Below are positions 1 through 7,061 of a stretch of DNA of 64,000 nt, in pieces. Every line of letters starts with the position of its first letter. Within the stretch, counting starts at the first letter, position 1. The DNA is from Methylophilales bacterium HTCC2181 (GTDB taxonomy: Bacteria; Pseudomonadota; Gammaproteobacteria; Burkholderiales; Methylophilaceae), in NCBI GenBank assembly GCA_000168995.1, contig AAUX01000001.1, positions 496,001-560,000 on the forward strand, in the 5' to 3' direction. The position numbers were made by a program, and so were the translations under genes. Under the pieces are notes generated by a model. That model did not search any database. It saw only the letters and a list, made by a program, of their open reading frames with translations, and was not told where the DNA came from.

Positions 1-83
1 TTACTTGTTTTTACCTTTCTTGAAGCATAGATACCAATCCCAATTGTAAAAACGATATAAGCGGTGACTAAAAAGGGAAGCAT
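1..83 (-). CDS. Sodium:solute symporter family protein, N-terminal fragment (cut by window edge)
   Basis: A minus-strand reading frame starts with ATG at 83 and is open to the left edge, giving 27 complete codons. It begins MLPFLVTAYIVFTIGIGIYA and continues SRKVKTS. One hydrophobic helix followed by a basic S-R-K-V-K stretch is the usual N-terminal pattern of sodium:solute symporter (SSSF) proteins. The start lies only 2 bp after the ubiB stop codon, so it is probably the last gene of the same transcript. The substrate cannot be told from this fragment, and the family call rests on one helix and its flank. Confidence 0.5.
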   Translation of the reverse strand, partial: MLPFLVTAYIVFTIGIGIYASRKVKTS

Positions 84-85
84 GT

Positions 86-1606
86 TTACTTTATATAGCG
101 ATAAATCTCAAGAATAAATAAAAGTATAATGCCAAATAGTAAAGCGTAATACAATATCTTTAATCTGCGTAATTGTTTTATCGCATCACTTAACTCTGTT
201 GTAAGTTTAATATTTAATTCATTGTTATGAAGATAAGATTTTATTAGGCTGGGGACCCTTGGAGCCAAGCTCAGAAAATGCGGAAGCTCTTTTTTTATAT
301 CCCCAATAATTTTCTTAGGACCCATTTCTTTTTTAAGCCATGTCTCAAGAAAAGGGCTGGCTGTTTGCCATAAATCAAGGTTTGGATCAAGATCTCTTCC
401 TAGGCCCTCAACATTAAGTAAAGTTTTTTGAAGCATGGTGAGCTGGGGTTGAATTTCCATATTGAATTGCCTAGATGTTTGGAATAAGCGAATCAGTAAC
501 TTTCCAAAAGAAATTTCTTTTAAAGGTTTGTTGAAGATCGGCTCGCATACCGAGCGAATAGCATTTTCAAATTCATCCACTGATGTGCCTGATGGAACCC
601 ACCCAGACTCAACATGTGCCTCAGCAACACCTCTATAATCCCGCTTAAAAAAACATAAAAAATTACGAGCTAAATACTTTTTATCCTCCTCTGATAAAGT
701 GCCCATAATTCCAAAATCTAATGCTATGTACTTACCATCCGCTCTTACCTGAATATTCCCTGGATGCATATCAGCGTGAAAAAAACCATCCCTAAATACC
801 TGTGTAAAAAATATCTCAACTCCATTTCTTGCTAATGTGGGAATATCTATGTTGCGCTTATTTAGCTCTTTAATATTGCTTATTGGAATACCATTCATTC
901 TCTCCATAACCATGACATTGTCATAACAATGATCCCAGTAAACCTCGGGAACAATCAATAGCTTTTTATCTTTAAAGTTTTCTCCAAGATGGCTACAGTG
1001 ACCTGCCTCCAATAATAGATTTAATTCTGATTTAGTGTGCCTTGCAAATTCACTTACAACCTCTCTAGGCTTTAATCTCCTTCCGTCATTCCATAAACTC
1101 TCTAGAATATAAGCTAGCCAGGCTAGCAACTTAATATCCCTCTCAATCTGTTTTTTTATATTTGGCCTTAGTATTTTTACAGCTACTTCCTGACCTGTAT
1201 AGAGTTTGGCAAAATGCACCTGAGCCACTGAAGCACTTGCAACTGGTGTTTCCTGAAAATCAATAAACTGTTGTTTAAGTGGTTTTCGATATGCTTTCTC
1301 TAGAATATTTTTTGCTATAGAAAAAGAAAAAGGGGGAACCTGATCTTGAAGTTTAGCTAGCTCATTTGCAATATCATCTGGGAGAAGATCCCTTCTTGTT
1401 GAGAGCATCTGTCCAAATTTAACGAATATCGGTCCAAGATCTTCTAGTGCAATACGAAGCCTTGTCGCACGATTTTCTTCGGATTGATTAAACCGAATTG
1501 GAAGTAATGCTATATGAATAAATGCGGTAGTTTTTGTATTAAGGAATTGATCTAATCCGAATTTAAGTACGATATATATTACATAGAGAAAGCGGAAGAT
1601 ACTCAT
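86..1606 (-). CDS. ubiB: UbiB, ABC1/ADCK-type atypical kinase for ubiquinone biosynthesis
   Basis: This is the membrane-bound ABC1/ADCK family protein required for aerobic ubiquinone synthesis, thought to act as an ATPase that helps handle hydrophobic intermediates. The 506-residue protein shows the family KxGQ motif (KFGQMLSTRRDLLPDDI, about residues 63-79), an alanine-rich nucleotide loop (ASVAQVH), the lysine motif AVKILRP, the catalytic-loop motif HADMHPGNIQ and the metal-binding ALDFG. A hydrophobic C-terminal helix (about 483-503) would anchor it. It is a little shorter than the E. coli protein of about 546 residues. Its ATG overlaps the ubiJ stop codon by 4 bp (ATGA), indicating coupled translation in the ubiE-ubiJ-ubiB order known from gammaproteobacteria. 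Confidence 0.95.
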   Translation of the reverse strand: MSIFRFLYVIYIVLKFGLDQFLNTKTTAFIHIALLPIRFNQSEENRATRLRIALEDLGPIFVKFGQMLSTRRDLLPDDIANELAKLQDQVPPFSFSIAKNILEKAYRKPLKQQFIDFQETPVASASVAQVHFAKLYTGQEVAVKILRPNIKKQIERDIKLLAWLAYILESLWNDGRRLKPREVVSEFARHTKSELNLLLEAGHCSHLGENFKDKKLLIVPEVYWDHCYDNVMVMERMNGIPISNIKELNKRNIDIPTLARNGVEIFFTQVFRDGFFHADMHPGNIQVRADGKYIALDFGIMGTLSEEDKKYLARNFLCFFKRDYRGVAEAHVESGWVPSGTSVDEFENAIRSVCEPIFNKPLKEISFGKLLIRLFQTSRQFNMEIQPQLTMLQKTLLNVEGLGRDLDPNLDLWQTASPFLETWLKKEMGPKKIIGDIKKELPHFLSLAPRVPSLIKSYLHNNELNIKLTTELSDAIKQLRRLKILYYALLFGIILLFILEIYRYIK

Positions 1607-2172
1607 ATAGTATTAGTGTCAAAAATTTTGTTGGTTCTTGCTTCAAGCTGAGAAAATTTTTCTTTTAGTAGGTCTACCTCTGAATTAAATCTCTCCACCT
1701 CCTCCTTAATTGTAAGTATCTTTTTTTCCTCCTGCCAATATTCAATAATAGCCTCCCCAAAATTTTGAAGTCCTTTGCGGGAAGATATAAGCATTGCTTT
1801 TCCTGCATTGGTTATTTCTACTGCAGCTATGTCACCTACTACGCGACTTAGGTCTTCTTCAATATCCCATCGAGCTTTAAGTATCACTTGAGAGAAAGTA
1901 TTTGCAAAGTCAACATCCCCACTAATATCGATTCCTTTTTTTTGTTTACTCATCACCATGTTTATGAATGCTTGAGCAGACATTTTAATAGTGGTATCTG
2001 CCTTACTTTGAATTTCACTGCACGATAACTGCCCATCGTCATTTACTATGAATTCCAGTATGAACGGCTCTATAGATAAACGAATTACTTTGCCTTTATA
2101 TTTAATCAAGTCGTTTTTCATCCAATCATTTTGAATTAGAATATGATTAATAATCTGATTTTTTAAATTCAT
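1603..2172 (-). CDS. ubiJ: UbiJ, SCP2-domain ubiquinone biosynthesis accessory factor
   Basis: The 189-residue protein has an N-terminal SCP2-like lipid-binding domain (about residues 10-110, including a KADTTIKMSAQAFINMV-type segment) and a C-terminal coiled coil (about 145-185). This matches UbiJ (formerly YigP), the lipid-binding scaffold of the soluble Ubi complex that works on octaprenyl intermediates. Position supports the call: it lies directly between ubiE and ubiB, starting one base after the ubiE stop codon and overlapping the ubiB start by 4 bp. UbiJ sequences diverge widely, so synteny carries much of the assignment. Confidence 0.88.
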   Translation of the reverse strand: MNLKNQIINHILIQNDWMKNDLIKYKGKVIRLSIEPFILEFIVNDDGQLSCSEIQSKADTTIKMSAQAFINMVMSKQKKGIDISGDVDFANTFSQVILKARWDIEEDLSRVVGDIAAVEITNAGKAMLISSRKGLQNFGEAIIEYWQEEKKILTIKEEVERFNSEVDLLKEKFSQLEARTNKIFDTNTI

Positions 2173-2907
2173 CTAAAATTTGTACCCTTTATGAATAGCC
2201 ACAATGCCTGCGCTCATGTTTGTATAGCTAACTTTTTCGAACGCTTCGGCCTCCATCATTTCTTTTAGCTTCTCTTGCGACGGGTGCACCCTTATTGACT
2301 CAACTAAGTATCGATAGCTTAATTCGTCTTTGGCAAATAATTTACCTAGTATGGGGATAAATTTGAATGAAAATGCATCGTATAGTTTTTGAAAGGGTTG
2401 GTAAATATGCGAAAATTCCAGAATAAGAACCTTTCCTCCTGGAGATAGAACTCGATACACCTCCCTTAACGCATTTTCTTTCTTTGTCATATTTCTTAAT
2501 CCAAAGGCAATAGTTACACAATCAAAGTAGTTGTCTGCAAAGGGTAGTGCTTCCGCATCACATGTGATTGCTGGAATAATCACCCCACTATTGATAAGTT
2601 TTTTTTGACCTTCCATAAGCATGGAATGGTTTATATCTGTTTGAAGTATTTCATAGTCTTTATTTGCCTTAGCAAATGCAAGAGTTAGGTCAGCTGTTCC
2701 TGCTGCAATATCCAGAATTTTCGCTTTTGCTTTAAGTGAACTTGTATCAATTAATGTCTTTTTCCATGCGTTATGAAGCCCTAATGACATTAAATTATTC
2801 ATAAGGTCATAATTGCTTGAAACGGAATCAAAAACCTCGCCAACTCTTTTGGCTTTCTCAGCCTGCTTCACCGTTTGAAAGCCAAATTTAGTTTCATCAG
2901 GATTCAT
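2173..2907 (-). CDS. ubiE: UbiE, demethylmenaquinone/ubiquinone C-methyltransferase
   Basis: UbiE is the SAM-dependent C-methyltransferase of quinone synthesis (2-polyprenyl-6-methoxy-1,4-benzoquinol methylase). The 244-residue protein has the N-terminal FGFQTV and VFDSVSSNYDLMN signature, SAM motif I ILDIAAGTADLTLAF (about 65-79), and the AFGLRNM and REVYRVLSPGG motifs of the UbiE/COQ5 family. Length is normal (E. coli about 251). The start overlaps the upstream DUF971 gene by 11 bp, and the stop codon abuts the ubiJ start, so all these genes look co-transcribed. Confidence 0.97.
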   Translation of the reverse strand: MNPDETKFGFQTVKQAEKAKRVGEVFDSVSSNYDLMNNLMSLGLHNAWKKTLIDTSSLKAKAKILDIAAGTADLTLAFAKANKDYEILQTDINHSMLMEGQKKLINSGVIIPAITCDAEALPFADNYFDCVTIAFGLRNMTKKENALREVYRVLSPGGKVLILEFSHIYQPFQKLYDAFSFKFIPILGKLFAKDELSYRYLVESIRVHPSQEKLKEMMEAEAFEKVSYTNMSAGIVAIHKGYKF

Positions 2908-3268
2908 GGACTATCCTTTTGTGCCCAGCTGCGTCAAGCTTACCAATATACTCGATCCATAATTGCTCATAATTCTCTGCTAGATAATAAAGATAGCTCC
3001 ACGAATAAATCCCAGTATCGTGCGCATCAGTAAAAGTTATTTTAATTGCGTAATTGCCAACAGGCTCTATATTTTCCACCCCAATACCTTCCTTACCAAT
3101 CTGAAGAACAGCTTGACTGGGTGAGTGACCTTGAACCTCTGCTGAAGGCGAATGTACACGTAAAAATTCAGCAGATAACATACATTCTGTTTGATTATCA
3201 AAAAAAATTTCAAGAAGATTTGAGTCTTGATGAAGTTTGATTTCTATTGGGGTGGGTGAGTTCGCCAT
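2897..3268 (-). CDS. DUF971 protein (gamma-butyrobetaine hydroxylase N-terminal-like domain)
   Basis: This 123-residue protein consists almost entirely of one DUF971 domain. Typical features are an early LEIFFDNQTECMLSAEFLR segment, then HSPSAEVQGH, and a C-terminal GIYSWSYLYYLAENYEQLW stretch. The same domain occurs at the N-terminus of gamma-butyrobetaine hydroxylases and at the C-terminus of the chloroplast Fe-S protein HCF101. Only one cysteine is visible, so the zinc site described for the hydroxylase domain is not kept. It is first in the operon with ubiE, ubiJ and ubiB and overlaps ubiE by 11 bp. A role in ubiquinone or Fe-S metabolism is suggested by position only. Confidence 0.85.
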   Translation of the reverse strand: MANSPTPIEIKLHQDSNLLEIFFDNQTECMLSAEFLRVHSPSAEVQGHSPSQAVLQIGKEGIGVENIEPVGNYAIKITFTDAHDTGIYSWSYLYYLAENYEQLWIEYIGKLDAAGHKRIVHES

Positions 3269-3317
3269 ATAATATTAATGTAATTAAAAGCGAATTCTAG
3301 CAGATTGCAGCTAAAAT

Positions 3318-4178
3318 CTAAATTGATGCATTTGAAATCATTAAAGCCCTAATTTTTTTAAAAGCATTTTTCTCGATCTGACGTATTCTTTCTGCAGAAA
3401 CTTTGAATTTTGACGCTAGCTCATTTAGAGTCTCTGATTTATTGTCATTCAACCACCTGGCTTCAACAACAGAGCGGCTTCTTGAATCTAGCTCTGATAG
3501 TGCATGTTGAAGCTCAGCCGATACATTACTTTCTGCCTGATCCATCTCGATTTTTTCAAGCGGGCTTGGAGTCTCATCTTCAAGATAGGAAATGGGTCTG
3601 AAATGATCTTCCTCTGATTCGTCGTCAGAGTAATCGATTGTTGTTTCCTTACCATTCAACCTAAATTCCATTTCCCTAACTTCTGACTCCTTAACATTGA
3701 GCTCATTAGCAATTGACTTAATCTCTTCTGGCTTTAATGGCTGTAGTGTTTTCCTTAGGCTTCTAAGATTAAAAAATAACTTTCGCTGTGCTTTTGTAGT
3801 AGCAGTTTTGACTAATCTCCAGTTTTTAACTACATACTCCTGAATTTCTGCCTTAATCCAATAAATTGCATAGGATACTAAGCGCACCCCTCGATCTGGA
3901 TCAAATTTTTTAACTGCTTTCATCAGCCCAATATTTCCTTCTTGAACCAGGTCTGCATGAGGTAAGTTATAACCGCTGTAAGATCTTGCAATTTTCATAA
4001 CTAATTTAAGGTGAGAAAGAATTAATTTCTTTGCTGCTTCAAGATCATTATCTCGCTTCAGACGTGACGCTAGCTCATACTCTTCCTCTGCAGTTAGGGA
4101 AGGTATTTTTCTTATTGTCTCTTGGTATATATTGAAATCATCTGAGACAAACGGTGTAGTTAATGTTAAATTATTCAT
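3318..4178 (-). CDS. rpoH: RpoH, heat-shock sigma factor sigma-32
   Basis: This is the sigma factor for heat-shock promoters. Starting at ATG 4178 the protein has 286 residues (E. coli 284). It shows sigma region 2 (LSHLKLVMKIARSYSGYNLP, then DLVQEGNIGLMKAVKKFDPD and SYAIYWIKAEIQEYV), the sigma-32-specific RpoH box QRKLFFNLR, and a region 4 helix-turn-helix (LNELASKFKVSAERIRQIE). The frame could extend upstream to a GTG at 4205, but that codon lies inside a CIRCE operator, while ATG 4178 has ACGAG just upstream, so I prefer the ATG. The stretch 4199-4253 holds a sigma-70-like promoter overlapped by a perfect CIRCE, implying HrcA repression. Confidence 0.96.
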   Translation of the reverse strand: MNNLTLTTPFVSDDFNIYQETIRKIPSLTAEEEYELASRLKRDNDLEAAKKLILSHLKLVMKIARSYSGYNLPHADLVQEGNIGLMKAVKKFDPDRGVRLVSYAIYWIKAEIQEYVVKNWRLVKTATTKAQRKLFFNLRSLRKTLQPLKPEEIKSIANELNVKESEVREMEFRLNGKETTIDYSDDESEEDHFRPISYLEDETPSPLEKIEMDQAESNVSAELQHALSELDSRSRSVVEARWLNDNKSETLNELASKFKVSAERIRQIEKNAFKKIRALMISNASI

Positions 4179-4198
4179 AAGCTCGTTAGGGTTTATTT

Positions 4199-4225
4199 TT
4201 AGCACTCAATCCTATAGAGTGCTAA
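4199..4225 (-). promoter_or_regulatory. CIRCE operator (HrcA binding site) upstream of rpoH
   Basis: The sequence is a perfect inverted repeat, TTAGCACTC-N9-GAGTGCTAA, identical to the CIRCE consensus. It starts at the last base of the predicted -10 box and ends about 20 bp before the rpoH ATG at 4178, where a bound repressor would block transcription. The cognate repressor gene hrcA lies in this window at 21958-22971. Confidence 0.95.
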
Positions 4226-4253
4226 TTCTAATAAAAAGTTCCATTTAATACAA
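4225..4253 (-). promoter_or_regulatory. Predicted sigma-70 promoter of rpoH
   Basis: On the minus strand, TTGTAT (-35, 4248-4253) and TAGAAT (-10, 4225-4230) are separated by 17 bp, just downstream of the ftsX stop codon. The CIRCE operator begins at the last base of the -10 box. The arrangement is visible in the sequence; promoter activity is predicted. Confidence 0.65.
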
Positions 4254-4257
4254 GTGG

Positions 4258-5169
4258 TTAGTCAACATTTTTTATTGTTCTGATGGAGCGAGACGCAGAA
4301 AAATAAGATGCTAATATACCAAGAGCTGTAGCAAAGATAGCAAGAAATATGTATTTCGATGGGGTAAGGTTTGAAAAGATAATTAAACCACCAAATATCG
4401 ATTCAAATTTAAATGCTATGCGATTAAATAATTCTATAATTATAGTCAATAATCCAATTGTTACAAAACTCCCTCCGATACCATAAAAGATTCCTGTATA
4501 AATAAACGGTCTTAGAATAAAGCTGTCTGTCGCGCCAATTAATCTACTGACCTCAATTTCTTTTTGATGGGTTAGCGTCTGAAGTCTGATTGTATTGCCA
4601 ATAACAACAGTTAGAACCATTGCCAGAAGAGCCCCCAACACTAAAAGACCAGCTTTAATTAGATATAATAAGGATCGGAGCTTTTTTAACCATCCACTAT
4701 CTATAATTACTTCCTTTACCCCTTCCAAAACTTTTATATCATTATAAAGCGAATCCACTATATTGGAGTCCAGCGTATTTAGAGTTACAAAAAAAGCATC
4801 AGGGAGTGGATTTTCAGATATACCAGCATCTAATGAATTTATTTTTAATTTTTCTTGAAGCTTTTCCCATGCTTTTATCTTTGGTTCAAAGTTTACTTTT
4901 TTTACAGCAGGGGATTGCTCAAGAGCTGACTGAATAAAATCAATTTGGTCCTGAGAAATTGATTTGTTAAGAAAAATACTAATTTCTGCTTCATACTCAA
5001 TCTTACTTGATAGTTTTGAGGCGTTTTCTACTAGCAAAAAACCAGTAGCGGGAAGGCATAATGTAATACCTATTACCAAAATCATAATAATTGAAGAAGG
5101 CCAATTAGATTTCACTCTAATAATAGCCCTAAAAAAAGCCTGAATATGGTTACGTAAGTAATGAAACAT
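4258..5169 (-). CDS. ftsX: FtsX, cell-division ABC transporter permease
   Basis: FtsX is the membrane partner of FtsE. The pair links the divisome to activation of periplasmic peptidoglycan hydrolases. The 303-residue protein has one N-terminal membrane helix (about 25-47), a periplasmic domain (about 50-165) with the ISIFLNKSISQDQIDFI segment, and three further helices in the C-terminal half. The cytoplasmic loop reads QKEIEVSRLIGATDSFILRP, a hallmark of the FtsX family. It overlaps ftsE by 20 bp, as expected for a stoichiometric pair, and rpoH follows downstream as in E. coli (ftsY-ftsE-ftsX-rpoH). Confidence 0.96.
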   Translation of the reverse strand: MFHYLRNHIQAFFRAIIRVKSNWPSSIIMILVIGITLCLPATGFLLVENASKLSSKIEYEAEISIFLNKSISQDQIDFIQSALEQSPAVKKVNFEPKIKAWEKLQEKLKINSLDAGISENPLPDAFFVTLNTLDSNIVDSLYNDIKVLEGVKEVIIDSGWLKKLRSLLYLIKAGLLVLGALLAMVLTVVIGNTIRLQTLTHQKEIEVSRLIGATDSFILRPFIYTGIFYGIGGSFVTIGLLTIIIELFNRIAFKFESIFGGLIIFSNLTPSKYIFLAIFATALGILASYFSASRSIRTIKNVD

Positions 5170-5824
5170 CTTGTGGCTTTACTAGCTCTCCATGCATTAA
5201 ATAAAATTCTTTGAATTGAATAGGGGACTGTGGAGCTTCATGAGAGGAAATAATAACGGTAACTCCAACTTGCTGGAAGCTATAAAAAATACTCATAATT
5301 TCGTCAGCATATTTTTTGTCAAGGTTTGCTGTTGGCTCGTCAGCAATAAGTATCGCAGGCCTTGATACTATGGCCCTTGCTATAGCAAGCCTTTGCTGTT
5401 CCCCTCCAGATAAAGTTATTGGCATTAATTTTTCTTTTTCAAGCAATCCAACCTTATTTAGAGCAGCACGCACCCTTCTTGAGATATCAACTGAGGTAGT
5501 ATCGTTTATAGCCAGTGGAAGAGCAACATTTTCAAAACAGGTCCTATCAAAAAGTAGCTTGTGGTCCTGAAAAATCATTCCAAATTTCCTTCTCAAATAA
5601 GGCATATCGCCAGTCCTTAAGTCTGAAAGGTTTTGATTGTCAAAAATTATTTCACCAGCCGACGGAGATTCTATAGCAGAAATTAGCTTTAATAAGGTTG
5701 ACTTACCTGCCCCTGACGAACCTGTAACAAAAACCAATTCTCCAGAATCAATTTCAAAGCTAATATTTTGTAAAATATCTTTTGTTCCTGGGTACCCCTT
5801 GAAAACACTATTAAACTTAATCAT
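5150..5824 (-). CDS. ftsE: FtsE, cell-division ABC transporter ATPase
   Basis: FtsE is the ATP-binding subunit of the FtsEX divisome complex. The 224-residue protein has Walker A GSSGAGKST (about 36-44), a Q-loop at FQDHKLL, the ABC signature LSGGEQQRLAIARAI and Walker B ILIADEPT followed by NLDKKY, with a switch histidine in ISSHE. Length matches the family (222 in E. coli). Its start overlaps the ftsY stop by 4 bp and its end overlaps ftsX by 20 bp, so the three genes form one tightly coupled unit. Confidence 0.97.
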   Translation of the reverse strand: MIKFNSVFKGYPGTKDILQNISFEIDSGELVFVTGSSGAGKSTLLKLISAIESPSAGEIIFDNQNLSDLRTGDMPYLRRKFGMIFQDHKLLFDRTCFENVALPLAINDTTSVDISRRVRAALNKVGLLEKEKLMPITLSGGEQQRLAIARAIVSRPAILIADEPTANLDKKYADEIMSIFYSFQQVGVTVIISSHEAPQSPIQFKEFYLMHGELVKPQDVSLLT

Positions 5825-6978
5825 TCAAACATTGCCTCAACATATTCCTTGGCATTAAAAATTCTAAGATCATCTATGCCTTCACCTACCCCTATAAAAC
5901 GAATTGGTGTGGGTATTTCTTTAGCAATTGCAGCTAAAATCCCCCCTTTGGCAGTACCATCTAGCTTTGTAATAACTAAACCTGTAACACCCAAAGCCTC
6001 ATTAAAAGCCTTCAATTGATTTATGGCATTTTGGCCGGTATTGGCATCAATGACTAGCATTACTTCGTGCGGAGCACTCTCGTGGCATTTAGCCATAACT
6101 TTTTTTATTTTTGTAATTTCATCTAACAAATGTTTTTGTGTGGGGAGCCTCCCTGCAGTATCAGCAATGGCAACATCTATTTTTTTTGCTTTAGCTGAAT
6201 TAATTGCATCAAAGATGACTGCACTTGGATCTCCAGTTTCCTGAGAAATAACGGATACTTTATTTCTTTCGCCCCATACCTGAAGCTGCTCTACAGCAGC
6301 AGCTCTAAATGTATCGCCTGCTGCAATTAATACTGATTGATTCTGGTCGGTTAAATATTTTGTGAGCTTTCCAATAGTTGTCGTTTTCCCGGTTCCATTT
6401 ACTCCAACCATCATAATCACAAAAGGGCTTGTTTTTTTCACGACAAGTTGCTCTTCTACCGTGCTAAGTAATGCAACCATATTTTTTTTAAGAAGTTCTT
6501 TTAAAGCTTTTGGATCAACAATCTTATCTTTTTGAACAGACGCTTTTACATTACTAATGAGCAAGTCAGTTGCTGGTATTCCGACATCAGCTGTTAAAAG
6601 AATTGTTTCAAGCTCTTCATAAAAACTATTATCTATTTTATTAAATGAAAAAAGTTCTGTTAAAGGAGATGCGAGCTTTTCTCTGGTTTTAGTTAAACCC
6701 TTTTTTATTTTTTCGGCAAAACCAAACAACCCCTTCTTCTTTGGCTCCAGTTCAATTATATTCTTTTTAAGAGAATCATCATTCTCTGAAGTCTCTTTAG
6801 TTGTATGTCTCGCAGGAGCTTTGGCAGCAGCCTTTTTTGGCTTAGTTGTGGGCTTGGCAGGAGCTTTGGCAGCAGCCTTTTTTGGCTTAGTTGTGGGCTT
6901 GGCAGGAGCTTTGGCAGCAGCCTTTTTAGTTTTTTTAGGCTTCTCTTTCGCAACTAATTTTTTTAAAAATTCAAACAT
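5821..6978 (-). CDS. ftsY: FtsY, signal recognition particle receptor
   Basis: FtsY is the membrane-associated GTPase that receives SRP-ribosome complexes. The 385-residue protein ends in an NG GTPase domain with GVNGTGKTTTIGKL (G1), DTFRAAAVEQL, DTAGRLPTQ (G3) and TKLDGTAKGG (G4). The N-terminal A region is unusual: instead of an acidic stretch it has three near-identical 15-residue units rich in lysine and alanine (about residues 17-61), encoded by a 45-bp tandem repeat. A strongly basic linker could bind phospholipid directly, which is inference. The ATG lies 83 bp from the divergent M16 gene. Confidence 0.96.
   Translation of the reverse strand: MFEFLKKLVAKEKPKKTKKAAAKAPAKPTTKPKKAAAKAPAKPTTKPKKAAAKAPARHTTKETSENDDSLKKNIIELEPKKKGLFGFAEKIKKGLTKTREKLASPLTELFSFNKIDNSFYEELETILLTADVGIPATDLLISNVKASVQKDKIVDPKALKELLKKNMVALLSTVEEQLVVKKTSPFVIMMVGVNGTGKTTTIGKLTKYLTDQNQSVLIAAGDTFRAAAVEQLQVWGERNKVSVISQETGDPSAVIFDAINSAKAKKIDVAIADTAGRLPTQKHLLDEITKIKKVMAKCHESAPHEVMLVIDANTGQNAINQLKAFNEALGVTGLVITKLDGTAKGGILAAIAKEIPTPIRFIGVGEGIDDLRIFNAKEYVEAMFE
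6796..6930 (-). repeat. 45-bp tandem repeat (three copies) inside ftsY
   Basis: Three head-to-tail 45-bp units encode the 15-residue motif KKAAAKAPAKPTTKP and variants. On the plus strand each unit contains the run ttggcaggagctttggcagc. The middle and last copies are almost identical at the DNA level, and the terminal copy ends in R-H-T-T instead of K-P-T-T. Such in-frame arrays can gain or lose units by replication slippage without breaking the reading frame. Confidence 0.9.
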
Positions 6979-7061
6979 TTAATATGGATAAAGAACTTAA
7001 TGATTAGAATGGAGTCAATTATTATTCTATTATACAAGCTAATATTCACAAGGGGTCATAA

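Noticed and set aside
4179-4205. Upstream GTG start for rpoH
   Set aside because: The codon lies inside the CIRCE operator and near the promoter; ATG 4178 gives the normal length and has a better upstream purine stretch.
6796-6930. Direct repeats as a CRISPR array
   Set aside because: Units are contiguous with no spacers and encode an in-frame part of FtsY.
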